Source of the DNA: Bin87 sp034420475
GTDB lineage: Bacteria > Chloroflexota > Dehalococcoidia > Lucifugimonadales > UBA3495
Assembly: GCA_034420475.1 (NCBI GenBank)
Contig: DAOULH010000102.1
Coordinates: forward strand, 1-64,000
Direction of reading: 5' to 3'
Length of the DNA stretch: 64,000 nucleotides
This document shows, in pieces, positions 39,094 through 47,664 of this stretch (within the stretch, counting starts at the first letter, position 1; each line of letters begins with the position of its first letter). The notes under the pieces were generated by a model. That model saw only the letters and a program-made list of their open reading frames with translations, was not told where the DNA came from and made no database searches. The position numbers and the translations under genes are program-made.

Positions 39094-40383
39094 CTACACC
39101 TGCGCCGCCATGCGGTTTTCCAGAGCGGCCTCAAAGGAACCCATCATCGGTTTGACCAGCAACGGGTTCACCACCGCTTCAACCGCTTCCTGGGTCTTCA
39201 GGCCGTTGCCGGTGATGTAGGCCACGGCCAGTTCGTCGGGGCCGATGGCGCCGGTCTCCGCCAGGTACTTCAGGGTGGATACGGTGACGCCGCCGGCGGT
39301 CTCCGTGAATATGCCTTCGGTTTCGGCCAGGAGCTTGATGCCTTCAACCACCTGGGATTCGGGCACGGCGTACCCGCTGCCGTCAGACTCGCGAATGACG
39401 CGCAGCGCGTAGATCCCGTCCGCCGGATTGCCGATGGCCAGAGACTTGGCGATGCTGTCGGGCCGCACGGGACGTATCTGGTTCTGCTGGTTTTCCCAGG
39501 CGGATACGATGGGACAACAGCCCGCCGCCTGCGCCATGTGCATCCGCGTCGTGACCGCCGGGTGATGCACCGTGTTCTGGTCGGCGCCGAAGGGCATGGG
39601 AGATACGCCGTCAAGCAGGCCCAGGCAGGCCAGTTCGTTGAAGCCCTTCCAGATCTTGGTGAACATCGCGCCGGAGGCCGACGGGACAATGACGTGGTCT
39701 GGCACGCGCCAGCCGAGCTGCTCGGCCACCTCGTAACCGAGCGTCTTGCTGCCCTCGGCGTAGTACGGGCGCATATTGATGTTGACGAAGGCCCAGTGGT
39801 AGTTGTCGCTGACCTCGCTGCACAGCCGGTTCACTTCGTCGTAGGTGCCTTCCACGGCTACCAGGGTGGGGTTGTAAACCGCGGCGCCGATGACCTTGCC
39901 GCGCTCCAGGTCGGCGGGAATGAAGACCACGGCGTCAACGCCGGCCCGGGCGGCGTGGGCGGCCACGCTGCAGGCCAGGTTGCCGGTGCTGGCGCAGGCC
40001 AGCGTCTCGTATCCGAATTCAACCGCCTTGGTAGCGGCAACCGACACCACGCGGTCCTTGAAAGAGAACGACGGGTTCACGCTGTCGTTCTTGATGTACA
40101 GGTTGTTCAGGCCCAGGCGTTTGCCCAGATTTTTGGCCTTCAGCAGCGGCGTGTATCCGGCCATGATGTCCACCGGATCGTCCGCCTCCGCCGGCAGCAG
40201 ATCCTGGTAACGCCAGATGCTCAACGGGCCGTCGGTGATGCGCTGGTGCGTGACCACCTCGGAAATGGTCACGTAGTCATAGATGACCTCCAGCGGACCG
40301 AAGCAGAAATCGCAAACGTTGAGGGGTTCGCCCGGGTATTCCCGGCCGCATTCCCGGCACTTTAATCCTTTGACAAACGCCAC
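39094..40383 (-). CDS. thrC: Threonine synthase-like PLP enzyme
   Basis: 429 aa fold-type II PLP enzyme. An N-terminal zinc-ribbon-like segment has CREC (residues 9-12) and CDFC (28-31). The PLP lysine is in NPSFSFKDRVV, the phosphate loop is ASTGNLACSVAAHAA. Known role: O-phosphohomoserine to threonine. Threonine synthases with this ribbon are common, but the coupling to NIL and MoaD-like genes raises the possibility that it uses a protein thiocarboxylate to make homocysteine or cysteine from an activated serine or homoserine. The symbol is by similarity only. Confidence 0.88.
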   Translation of the reverse strand: MAFVKGLKCRECGREYPGEPLNVCDFCFGPLEVIYDYVTISEVVTHQRITDGPLSIWRYQDLLPAEADDPVDIMAGYTPLLKAKNLGKRLGLNNLYIKNDSVNPSFSFKDRVVSVAATKAVEFGYETLACASTGNLACSVAAHAARAGVDAVVFIPADLERGKVIGAAVYNPTLVAVEGTYDEVNRLCSEVSDNYHWAFVNINMRPYYAEGSKTLGYEVAEQLGWRVPDHVIVPSASGAMFTKIWKGFNELACLGLLDGVSPMPFGADQNTVHHPAVTTRMHMAQAAGCCPIVSAWENQQNQIRPVRPDSIAKSLAIGNPADGIYALRVIRESDGSGYAVPESQVVEGIKLLAETEGIFTETAGGVTVSTLKYLAETGAIGPDELAVAYITGNGLKTQEAVEAVVNPLLVKPMMGSFEAALENRMAAQV

Positions 40384-40685
40384 CGGATGTTACCTCCGTG
40401 GTTCCTGATGTACCCGTGCGCGGTTTGCAACCCAACCGACGGCATGGATAAAAACACGTACACCGGCCACCCATTGTGCCAGAGGATGCCCGGACTATCA
40501 ACCGGGCCGGCTCACGGGCGCCCATCTGTCATCGCGAGGAGCGAAGCGACGTGGCGATCTCGTTCCCGCAAGCAACGTTCCTTGCCCCAACGAGATTGCC
40601 GCGCTGCGCTCGCAATGACAGTTTAGGCGAAGTGGATACGCGCGAGGGCTGGCATCGCGCGCCGGTTGGGCCTGGGAAAAAGTGG
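40384..40685. other. Intergenic region with CATTGCGAG repeat
   Basis: 302 bases between the tRNA gene and the threonine-synthase-like gene. The only structured content is the CATTGCGAG element at 40528-40620. No gene or clear riboswitch seen. Confidence 0.6.
40528..40620. repeat. CATTGCGAG-type interspersed repeat
   Basis: GTCATCGCGAGGAGCGAAGC at the left and GCGCTGCGCTCGCAATGACA at the right are inverted ends; GGCGATCTCG pairs with CGAGATTGCC. 93 bases. Confidence 0.85.
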
Positions 40686-40758
40686 AGCCGATGAAGGGAC
40701 TCGAACCCTTGACCTGCGGTTTACGAAACCGCTGCTCTTCCGGCTGAGCTACATCGGC
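40686..40758 (-). tRNA. tRNA-Thr (CGU)
   Basis: Minus-strand cloverleaf: acceptor GCCGATG/CATCGGC, D-arm GCTC...GAGC, anticodon stem GCGGT/ACCGC with loop TTCGTAA (anticodon CGU, reading ACG threonine codons), and T-arm AGGGTTCGAGTCCCT. Discriminator base U; CCA not encoded. The promoter at 40768-40796 is directly upstream. Confidence 0.95.
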
Positions 40759-40767
40759 GCACGATTC

Positions 40768-40796
40768 ATTGTACCCCCAACCAAACCCCTTTCCAA
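40768..40796 (-). promoter_or_regulatory. Promoter of tRNA-Thr
   Basis: Minus-strand TTGGAA (40791-40796), 17-base spacer, TACAAT (40768-40773). Initiation would fall at or next to the 5' end of the mature tRNA. Confidence 0.65.
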
Positions 40797-41015
40797 CCGT
40801 TGCCGTTTCATTGTTGCGGCCGGCTTGGCATGGTTGACGCTTATCCAGCCGAGGAACGCGCCGGCGAATCCGGATGTTTACGCAGCCCGGAAGACGGGCG
40901 CCATCGAAACCTGCCAGTTGATCGAAACCTGCCAGTTGACGGTGGGCATCGCACGCGCATAGCATTCGGCTACCGACGAAGGCTCCAACCGCCTTCCCAG
41001 CAGGAGTTGACCACG

Positions 41016-41792
41016 ATGCGCGAAAACACTATGAAAAAGAAGCTGCGGGCCGGCCAGCCGGTGTTCGGCTCGATGATCACTTTCCCTTCTCCGGTGGTGG
41101 TCGAGATGCTCGGATACCTCGGGTACGACTGGGTGCTCATCGACAACGAGCACGGCAGCATTACCGTCGATCTGGCCGAGGACATGATCCGCGCCGCCGA
41201 GTACTCGGGCACGGCGCCCATCGTCAGGCCCGTGGGCAACCGGCCGGAAATCATCTCGCCCTTCCTGGATCGGGGCGCCTGGGGTGTCCAGGTACCCCAC
41301 GTGAATACCGCCGAGGAAGCGCGGGCCGCCGTGGCCGCCGTGAAGTATTATCCCGAAGGAGATCGCGGTTTGTTCAGCGGGGGCCGCCCCGCCGAGTACG
41401 GATTCAGCGGCGCCACACCCGATTATGTGGCAGACGCGAACCGAAACACGCTGGTGTGCCTCATGCTGGAAGAGGTCGAGGCCATCGAGAACATCCCGGA
41501 ACTGGTGAAAGTGCCGGGGGTGGACGTGTATTTCATCGGGGCGGGTGACCTGTCCCAGAGCATGGGCTACCCCGGCCAGCAGACGCATCCGGAAGTCCAG
41601 GCGCTGGTGGAGAAGGGCGTGCAGCAGATTGCGGCGTCCGGCATCACGGCGGGGTGCAGTTGCCCGGACGCCCTGGTGCCGCACTACCTGGAGTTGGGCG
41701 CGCGGTACTTCCACAACACCGTTGGGCGGCTGATCCAGGGCGCCAGCAACGAGTACCTGAACAACATGCGGGCGGCGGCCGACGGGCTATAA
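41016..41792 (+). CDS. HpcH/HpaI aldolase family protein
   Basis: 258 aa from the ATG at 41016 with AGGAG 9 bases upstream. Divalent-metal class II aldolase: VFGSMITFPSPVVVEMLGY, DWVLIDNEHGSI (substrate/metal Glu and catalytic His), then GAWGVQVPHVNTAEEA and IGAGDLSQSMG. Members cleave 4-hydroxy-2-oxo acids such as 4-hydroxy-2-oxoheptanedioate. There are no meta-cleavage genes nearby, so the true substrate is unknown. Cytosolic. Confidence 0.9.
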   Translation: MRENTMKKKLRAGQPVFGSMITFPSPVVVEMLGYLGYDWVLIDNEHGSITVDLAEDMIRAAEYSGTAPIVRPVGNRPEIISPFLDRGAWGVQVPHVNTAEEARAAVAAVKYYPEGDRGLFSGGRPAEYGFSGATPDYVADANRNTLVCLMLEEVEAIENIPELVKVPGVDVYFIGAGDLSQSMGYPGQQTHPEVQALVEKGVQQIAASGITAGCSCPDALVPHYLELGARYFHNTVGRLIQGASNEYLNNMRAAADGL

Positions 41793-41840
41793 TGGTTACG
41801 GAACGACGCCATGGAACCATGGGGACGAGAGGAAAGCAAA

Positions 41841-42080
41841 ATGCGGATTGACGTCAGCGAACTGCCGGAGGAAATCGCCGAACTGGCCCAGCAGTCCTGG
41901 TTCCAGCGGGAGGTGGTCATATGCCGGGACGGCCAACCCTGGGTCAAGCTGGTCCCCCACGACGCGTACCGGCCGACGCCGAAGCCGGGGTTGTTCCCAG
42001 ACCTGTTCGGAGGGGAGTACGAACTGCCTGATGATTTCTGCAACACGCCGGAAGACATCATCGAGGATTTTTACAAGTAA
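41841..42080 (+). CDS. Antitoxin of PIN-type pair (Phd/VapB-like)
   Basis: 79 aa, GAGAGG before the ATG. Starts MRIDVSELPEEIAELAQQSW, then EVVICRDGQPWVKLVPHDAY, a pattern of small Phd-like antitoxins that read 'v.r.g.p.a.lvp'. The C-terminal ten residues (TPEDIIEDFY) would bind the toxin. Two bases separate it from the PIN gene. Function is inferred from this pairing. Confidence 0.75.
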   Translation: MRIDVSELPEEIAELAQQSWFQREVVICRDGQPWVKLVPHDAYRPTPKPGLFPDLFGGEYELPDDFCNTPEDIIEDFYK

Positions 42081-42082
42081 CC

Positions 42083-42466
42083 ATGACCCTATACCTGCTC
42101 GACACCCACGTTTTCCTCTGGTTTGTGATGGGAGACCGCCGGCTGGGCTGGGAGGTCAACGAGATAATCAGAAACGCGGCCGGCCAAGCCTACCTCAGTA
42201 TCGCCAGCATCTGGGAAATCAGCATCAAGCAAGGGCTGGGCAGATTGCCACTGCTTACCACGGATCCCCAAGACGTTATGTTAGCAACTGGCTTGATGCC
42301 GCTGATCATATCAATTGAGCACGCCAAGTTGGCCGGCAGGTTGCCGCTGCACCACCGCGATCCCTTTGACCGAATGCTAGTGGCGCAGGCGCAGATTGAA
42401 GACCTGATTTTGATTACCAACGACGGTGATATCCCGAAATATGGCGTGACTACCCTACAGCCCTGA
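42083..42466 (+). CDS. PIN-domain toxin (VapC-like)
   Basis: 127 aa. YLLDTHVFLWF holds the first metal-binding Asp (Asp7), ASIWEISIK the conserved Glu, and HHRDPFDRMLVAQAQ the later aspartates, followed by ITNDGDI. A PIN ribonuclease of the subgroup that pairs with Phd-type antitoxins. Directly follows its antitoxin gene. Target RNA unknown. Confidence 0.88.
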   Translation: MTLYLLDTHVFLWFVMGDRRLGWEVNEIIRNAAGQAYLSIASIWEISIKQGLGRLPLLTTDPQDVMLATGLMPLIISIEHAKLAGRLPLHHRDPFDRMLVAQAQIEDLILITNDGDIPKYGVTTLQP

Positions 42467-42489
42467 ACCAAACGAACGGAGGCGAGATT

Positions 42490-43071
42490 ATGACCAGCCC
42501 AGTTGACCCGAACCAAGTTGTTTTGACGGGAGAGAACTCGTTCATCCGGCTGTCGCCGGAGGCCGGCGGCGAGCAGACCACCCGCACCAGTCACTGGCGC
42601 ATCCTCTGGTCGCCCGGCGGCGCGGGACACGTCCTGTTCCTCAAAAGCGCCGATTTGGAGCGCGATCCCGTGCGCGTCTATTCCGACAACATCGCCATGA
42701 CCCGCTACCTCCAGGACGAAATCGAAAGTATGCTGTTCCCGGAATTCGCCGACCCCAACCTCCCGGTGATCCCGGCGGAGTTCAGCAGGTCCGGCGGCAT
42801 CGAGAGCGCCTACAACGAGATCGTCGTCGCATCCACCGAGACGGTGGTGCTGAGCTGGCACGACTTCCTGACGCCCTTCGTGCTCAACAACCCCGCCGGC
42901 CCCGAATCGAGCCGCACGCACGGCGTGTACAGCTGCTTCTTCCCGGCGCGACAGGCGCAGATCACCGTGGGCGACCGGGCATTGAGCGGCGTGGTGTCGT
43001 TGGAAGCGCGGGGCTCGGCCCAGAGCAGCACGGCGTGTTGCGCCTGGTCGGAGACGTGGGTGAAGCCGTAG
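42490..43071 (+). CDS. Hypothetical protein
   Basis: 193 aa with GGAGGCG before the ATG (GAACGGAGGCGAGATT). No family recognised. Alternating hydrophobic/charged segments (HWRILWSPGGAGHVLFLK, ETVVLSWHDFLTPFVL, and YSCFFPARQAQITVGDRAL) suggest a beta-rich soluble fold. No signal peptide. It begins 23 bases after the PIN toxin gene and could be in the same transcript by chance. Function unknown. Confidence 0.6.
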   Translation: MTSPVDPNQVVLTGENSFIRLSPEAGGEQTTRTSHWRILWSPGGAGHVLFLKSADLERDPVRVYSDNIAMTRYLQDEIESMLFPEFADPNLPVIPAEFSRSGGIESAYNEIVVASTETVVLSWHDFLTPFVLNNPAGPESSRTHGVYSCFFPARQAQITVGDRALSGVVSLEARGSAQSSTACCAWSETWVKP

Positions 43072-43079
43072 GTAGCTCA

Positions 43080-43110
43080 CCGTCATTCCCGCGTCGGCGG
43101 GAATCCAAGT
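43080..43110. repeat. CATTCCCGC-type hairpin repeat (half unit)
   Basis: CCGTCATTCCCGCGTCGGCG, then GGAATCCAAG: the stem TTCCCGC/GCGGGAA closes a GTCG loop. It matches the left part of the element at 33761-33863. Confidence 0.65.
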
Positions 43111-43178
43111 GTCTTTGTTGACTCAGGGGCGGAGGCGCATTCCAGATCTCGACGGCAGGTAGCAATGGAGACGGGAAA

Positions 43179-43886
43179 TTGAGTGACATATGCCAGACAT
43201 TTAACTCTCTGATTGAACTTGGCTTCGAGCGTCGGAAGCCTGTGCATGGGGGTGAAACCGTTGCCTACCGATTTCACAACCTGAGCTTGAACGCCACCCA
43301 TCTAATAGCCCCACCCTCCTTCAGGTACGTGGTTCTGCTGAGCGGCGTTCTCATTACTGATCGCACAGTAGCACAGGTGGAATCTCAAATCCCAACAGAC
43401 TTGGATAGCGCTGTGGAAGCGGCGGCTTGGGTCAGCTACGCCCTCAAATCCGACAGAGCGGATCTAGAGCCCTTGCCGGATTGGTTTATCGAGGGGGAAC
43501 AGCGCTGGGAGGTCGTATTTGACAGATTCGTATCCCCTGAGGAAAGAGAACGGCGACAAGCCTACCGGGCTTGTCCAAAGTGCTTTATAGACCGGGAGTA
43601 TGCCCGATCTCTGCGCCGCAATCTAAGGAATGACATTTCTCGGATTGAGGAGGGAACGGAGATGACGCTCGACTTTGACGGGCGCGTCCTCAGCATCGAA
43701 ATCTGCGGCAGGCTCCACGAAGTAGTCGCAGCAGGCGACAGTTGGCCCTCTTCTTACCGAGTTGTGGTCACTCCGCAGACCGAACTACCCGCCCGGTTTG
43801 CCCGCCCATTGGTTGAAGTGAGCGTGTTCGAAGGTTATGTATGCATAGACAGGCTTCGTTGGGAACCGTGTGAGGAGACCGCGTGA
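43179..43886 (+). CDS. Hypothetical protein
   Basis: 235 aa with a probable TTG start; GGAG lies 12 bases upstream, so the start is not secure. The first 120 residues look like a mixed alpha/beta domain; a CPKC pair appears near 130 (RACPKCFIDREYARSLRRN), then a beta-rich tail. Unrecognised family. Convergent with the methyltransferase-HNH gene, 31 bases apart. Base composition is lower in GC than the neighbours, and with the methyltransferase next door this could be a small acquired island. Confidence 0.5.
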   Translation: MSDICQTFNSLIELGFERRKPVHGGETVAYRFHNLSLNATHLIAPPSFRYVVLLSGVLITDRTVAQVESQIPTDLDSAVEAAAWVSYALKSDRADLEPLPDWFIEGEQRWEVVFDRFVSPEERERRQAYRACPKCFIDREYARSLRRNLRNDISRIEEGTEMTLDFDGRVLSIEICGRLHEVVAAGDSWPSSYRVVVTPQTELPARFARPLVEVSVFEGYVCIDRLRWEPCEETA

Positions 43887-43917
43887 AATTTTACTAATCC
43901 AGTGCATCAGATGCAGG

Positions 43918-45582
43918 TCACGGCAAGACGGCTTGCGGCCTGCGCTTGGGCAACTCTTGCGCCCAATACAGATGCACTCGGTGATTGACTTCGGCCAAGT
44001 TGGGCAGGTCGTTCACGCTGTCAACCATCATCTCCCCGGCGTGCGCGATCTGTTGGCGGTAATCGGCCAAGTGGATCCATTGATTGCCCTTGCGCGTGTT
44101 GTGATAAGGGCAAAGGGGCGCGCGGTTATAGATTTCGTTGGCCCCGTCCTTTGATTTGGGGTCAACGTGGTCAAGGTGGAAGTTGCGCGTAGTCGGGATT
44201 ACCGCACCGTCCGGCCTACGATTGGCGAAACCACAACACCACGCTTGCCATCCCGATTGCTCCAGTAAGTATTCCAGCATTTCTTGATTGGTGAAAATGC
44301 TGGATGGAACCTTGAACTTCCGTTCCGGCAAGGCGAAAGCGTCGGGTGTGTCCTCGTGGTCCGGGCTGGTGCGTACAGGCAATTCACCGGGGCCGTGCAC
44401 CGTTGCCACATTGTCCATCAAAACCCCTGTGTCCACCGGCTCCGCACAGTCCAGCAGCGCCAACTTGGGCTTGCTGAACTGCCGCTTGAATACCGTCCAT
44501 GCTCTGGGGTTGATGTCGCAGGCCACCCACTGCCGTCCCAATCGTTCCGCTGCCACTGCCACGTAAGCGCATCCAGCGAAACAGTCCAGCACCATGTCGC
44601 CCTTGTTGCTGCTGGCCTTAATGATTCGCTCCGCAAGGGCTATGGGTTTTTGCGTAGGGTAACCGAGGCGTTCTGTTTTGTCCTTTGGGTCAACAGGTTT
44701 GATGTCCCAAACGCTATCCACTGCTTGACCAAGGACTTCATATACGATGTCGTCTGCCATTGGTTCCCGTCCATTTTCTCTCACCCAACGTCTATAAAAT
44801 CGTGTGAATCGCGTATCTTGCATCGGCATATTTCTGCCGAGAATCTTGCGGCCATCTACGAGGTAATCCTTCCATCTGGTGAAGTCAATTGTATCCTCAT
44901 TGCTTTCATTAAATTGGCGATTGAACGTCCAATTTCTAGTTTTCCGGTAGAACAGGATAGAGTCGTGTTTGCGTGGGTAGTAAGTTCGTACTTGGCCGTG
45001 GAAACTACGGTAGTGCCAAATGATTTCGTTCAGAAAATTTTCCCTCCCAAAAATCCCGTCCAAAAGTTGCCGGAGATAAGCTCCCGCTGTGTGGTCACAA
45101 TGTAAATATAAACTGCCCGTCGGCTTCAACACCCGGTGAATCTCAAATATCCGCACTGCCATATAACACAGGTAAGCAGCTGTGTCCGGCCCGTGAACGT
45201 ATTGAGTGGCCTCAATCAGCTCCTTGATGGGCCGGTGGTTTTGCTCGATGCTGGTGAGCCATTCTTCGTGGATGTCGTTTTCCCACGACCAGAAATCCTT
45301 GTATCGCGTTTCAGGCCAGTCTATCCCCGCTTCGTTGGCCTCCTGTTCGTTACGGATACCCCACCGCGCCAGCAGATCCAGCTCCACCTGCCGTTCCTGC
45401 TGGGTCAGCGGCGGTTTCAATGGGTCGGCGGCCTGTGTGTTCTTGCGGCCAAAGGTCTCGTTCTTGGCGAATGGCGGGTCAATGCAAACCAGGTCAATAC
45501 ACTCGTCATTCAGGGACTTGAGGAAATTGAGGTTGTCGGCGATGTACATACCCCGGTTAACGGCGTTGAGTTCGTAAGGCAT
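43918..45582 (-). CDS. DNA methyltransferase fused to HNH domain
   Basis: 554 aa from the ATG at 45582. Amino-methyltransferase of the beta order: motif IV DPPF at residues 35-38 comes first, motif I-like DCFAGCAYVAVAAERLG much later (about 330), followed by the binding Asp in WVACDINP. The C-terminal about 90 residues hold an HNH nuclease core, HLDHVDPKSKDGANEIYNRA with PLCPYHN. So one chain carries a modification and a nuclease-type domain. No separate restriction gene is visible on either side. It may be a combined restriction-modification enzyme or a phase-defence remnant. Part of the gene has visibly lower GC than neighbours. Confidence 0.85.
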   Translation of the reverse strand: MPYELNAVNRGMYIADNLNFLKSLNDECIDLVCIDPPFAKNETFGRKNTQAADPLKPPLTQQERQVELDLLARWGIRNEQEANEAGIDWPETRYKDFWSWENDIHEEWLTSIEQNHRPIKELIEATQYVHGPDTAAYLCYMAVRIFEIHRVLKPTGSLYLHCDHTAGAYLRQLLDGIFGRENFLNEIIWHYRSFHGQVRTYYPRKHDSILFYRKTRNWTFNRQFNESNEDTIDFTRWKDYLVDGRKILGRNMPMQDTRFTRFYRRWVRENGREPMADDIVYEVLGQAVDSVWDIKPVDPKDKTERLGYPTQKPIALAERIIKASSNKGDMVLDCFAGCAYVAVAAERLGRQWVACDINPRAWTVFKRQFSKPKLALLDCAEPVDTGVLMDNVATVHGPGELPVRTSPDHEDTPDAFALPERKFKVPSSIFTNQEMLEYLLEQSGWQAWCCGFANRRPDGAVIPTTRNFHLDHVDPKSKDGANEIYNRAPLCPYHNTRKGNQWIHLADYRQQIAHAGEMMVDSVNDLPNLAEVNHRVHLYWAQELPKRRPQAVLP

Positions 45583-45626
45583 GGCGGCGCTCCGTCGGTT
45601 GTATGTTCTCATTATACCCGCTCGTC

Positions 45627-45651
45627 GGGGGCGAATGATTATTCGCCCCTA
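45627..45651. repeat. Palindromic interspersed repeat
   Basis: GGGGGCGAATGATTATTCGC, then CCCTA: an imperfect palindrome matching the centre of the element at 5011-5040. It lies between the methyltransferase and halogenase-like genes and overlaps the end of the latter by three bases. Confidence 0.6.
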
Positions 45652-47223
45652 TGTCGTCACTGCTCCGTCCACGTACAGTATCTGCAGGGCTTCGAGCGCG
45701 ACCGCTTCCACCTGCTGCGACGCGGCGGGTTCCAGGCCCCGGCACAGGTCCGCGATGGCATCGGCGACGGTGGTCTCGCCGTCCAGACTGTGCAGCAGTC
45801 GGGCCACCAGCCCGCTGCACGGAAGTCCCTCCGGGTGTCCGTCGGTTACCAATCCGTAACCCCACACGAAATCGCCGTCCGCCAGCACGGGTTGGCGTTG
45901 CAGGACGACGCCGTCGGCCAATCGAGGGCGATCAACCGGGGTTAGCGGTTGTTCCCGTCGCCGTCGCCGTTCGGTCTCCACTCCGGTCACGCTGTGGCTG
46001 AAGGCAGCCGGCGCCAAGCCATGGGACAGCACGGCCCGCTCGTATCCGCGGGGCGGCTGTCCGGCCACCGCCTGGATGAAGGACTGGCGCGGGGTCAGTG
46101 AAGGGTCGTCGTCAAGCAGGCGGCGCGCCTCCCAGAAGTAGGAATCTGCGGTGCGGTTGCTGGAATAGAACAACCGGGCCAGCTCCCGAAAGTGTCCGTA
46201 CTCCTTGTAGTACAACTGCTGGTACACCTGTCCCACCGGGCCGGCCATGCTGGGATCGGACAGAGACGAAGCAACCGCCGCGGCTGCCAGCGTGGCCGAC
46301 GTCAGCGCCAGGTGTACGCCGGATGAAAACAGCGGATCTATGAAGCAGCCGGCATCACCCACCAGGATGTACCCCGGCCCGTGGAGTTGCCGGCAACGGT
46401 ACGACCAGTCCCGGACGATCTGCGGGCCGGAGACGAGGCGGGCGTTTTCCAACATCTGCGCGGTTTGGGGAGCCGCCGCGATCTGCGCTTCCAGGAACCC
46501 GCGCGCGCCCAGTCTGCGTATTCCCTCCTGCCCAGTCTCGGAGTCGACCACGGCGCCGATGCTGGACCATCCATCACGCAGCGGTATGTTCCACATCCAG
46601 CCATTGGATTGCGACTCGATCAGGATGTTGCCATCGTCCGGGGATTGAAGCCGGTCAGCGCCCTGGAAATACGCGTAAACCGCCAGGTTGCGGAAGAAAT
46701 CGTCCCACTGTCGCAGGCCCAACTGGCGCGACAACAAACCTCCCTGTCCGCTGGCGTCGACGACGTACCGCGTCGGCAGGGTTTCGTCGCCACAGCGCAC
46801 CGCGACCGCCGTTCCGGAGTCATCGAAGACTACGCCGGTTGCCGCGCATCCCTCTCGTACGTCAACGCCAGCGCTTCGAGCGTTTTCAAGGAGGATGGCG
46901 TCGAACTCGGGCCGCCATACCTGGTACGAATGGGGGTTGGAGGCGTTGGTCTCGCTGAAATACCAGCTCCACGGTTCGCGGTCCACGCCCCAGATCATGG
47001 TGGCGCCGCGTTTCACTACGAACCCGGCTTGCCGTACCGTGTCCAGCACGCCGAGATCCTGCAGGATGGGGATGCTGGCGGGAAGCAGCGATTCGCCCAC
47101 GTGTTCCCGTGGAAAGCGTTCCCGCTCCAGCAGGACGACCGGGTAACCGCGACGGGCCAGCAGGGTGCTGACGCAGGAACCGGCCGGGCCGCCGCCGATG
47201 ACAACGATGGGTGGGTTTGGCAC
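45649..47223 (-). CDS. Flavin-dependent halogenase-like protein with C-terminal extra domain
   Basis: 524 aa. FAD motif GGGPAGS at residues 10-16, GESLLP at 43-48, a lysine at 71 in VVKRGAT corresponding to the catalytic Lys of halogenases, and the halogenase signature WxWxIP at 209-214 (WMWNIP). These separate it from plain monooxygenases. Known members chlorinate or brominate indoles, phenols or carrier-bound substrates using FADH2. After about residue 400 an extra domain (SLDGETTVADAIADL, then ALEALQILYVDGAV) resembles the small winged or PqqD-like domains that read carrier/peptide chains. No carrier protein or flavin reductase is next to it. Substrate unknown. Confidence 0.82.
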   Translation of the reverse strand: MPNPPIVVIGGGPAGSCVSTLLARRGYPVVLLERERFPREHVGESLLPASIPILQDLGVLDTVRQAGFVVKRGATMIWGVDREPWSWYFSETNASNPHSYQVWRPEFDAILLENARSAGVDVREGCAATGVVFDDSGTAVAVRCGDETLPTRYVVDASGQGGLLSRQLGLRQWDDFFRNLAVYAYFQGADRLQSPDDGNILIESQSNGWMWNIPLRDGWSSIGAVVDSETGQEGIRRLGARGFLEAQIAAAPQTAQMLENARLVSGPQIVRDWSYRCRQLHGPGYILVGDAGCFIDPLFSSGVHLALTSATLAAAAVASSLSDPSMAGPVGQVYQQLYYKEYGHFRELARLFYSSNRTADSYFWEARRLLDDDPSLTPRQSFIQAVAGQPPRGYERAVLSHGLAPAAFSHSVTGVETERRRRREQPLTPVDRPRLADGVVLQRQPVLADGDFVWGYGLVTDGHPEGLPCSGLVARLLHSLDGETTVADAIADLCRGLEPAASQQVEAVALEALQILYVDGAVTT

Positions 47224-47235
47224 AGGCGGTATTGA

Positions 47236-47664
47236 CTAGGCCGGCTGGCCGAGATGGGCAAAGGGATTGATGACGCGGATGCCGTCGTAGTCCTGCGTGT
47301 CGCTCATATCCTCGGAGTACACGGCATCGCAGCCGAGCAGGCGGGCAGCGGCGAGGATGGCGCAATCCCAATAATTCAGACCGATGCGCTCGCTCAGGGA
47401 GAGAGCATCAAGCACCAGGGCAGGCGTAACGTCCTGCACCGGAAAACGCAGCAGCGCCGTATGGATAAACTCGGTTGTCTCCTGATGCGTCAGTTGCCAC
47501 GACCCATTGGCGCGCGTCGCCTGGACATAGAACTCCTGCATGACCTGAGCAGAAAGAGCCAAGTCGTTCCCCGCCAGCACATCAAGGGCTACCAGGCGCT
47601 TGTCGGCATCTTCGGCCGAACGGCTTGCCGCGTACAGCGGGATATTGGTGTCAACGAAGCGCAT
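47236..47664 (-). CDS. PIN-domain toxin (VapC-like)
   Basis: 142 aa PIN ribonuclease. FVDTNIPLYA has the first catalytic Asp (Asp5), SAQVMQEFYV the conserved Glu, and NYWDCAILAAARLLG with YSEDM the later acidic residues. It overlaps the preceding antitoxin gene by 14 bases. Cleaves RNA by family; target unknown. Confidence 0.88.
   Translation of the reverse strand: MRFVDTNIPLYAASRSAEDADKRLVALDVLAGNDLALSAQVMQEFYVQATRANGSWQLTHQETTEFIHTALLRFPVQDVTPALVLDALSLSERIGLNYWDCAILAAARLLGCDAVYSEDMSDTQDYDGIRVINPFAHLGQPA

Noticed and set aside
40384..40527. Possible riboswitch or T-box before the threonine-synthase-like gene
   Set aside because: No aptamer-like conserved sequence or terminator hairpin could be recognised by eye, so no call is made.
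40902..40940. Direct repeat GAAACCTGCCAGTTGA (x2) near the HpcH gene
   Set aside because: Only two 18-base units with no structure or copies elsewhere; too short to call an operator or element.
45616..45660. Mobile element or att site between methyltransferase and halogenase-like gene
   Set aside because: Only a short palindrome of a dispersed family is present; no integrase, transposase or tRNA end nearby.
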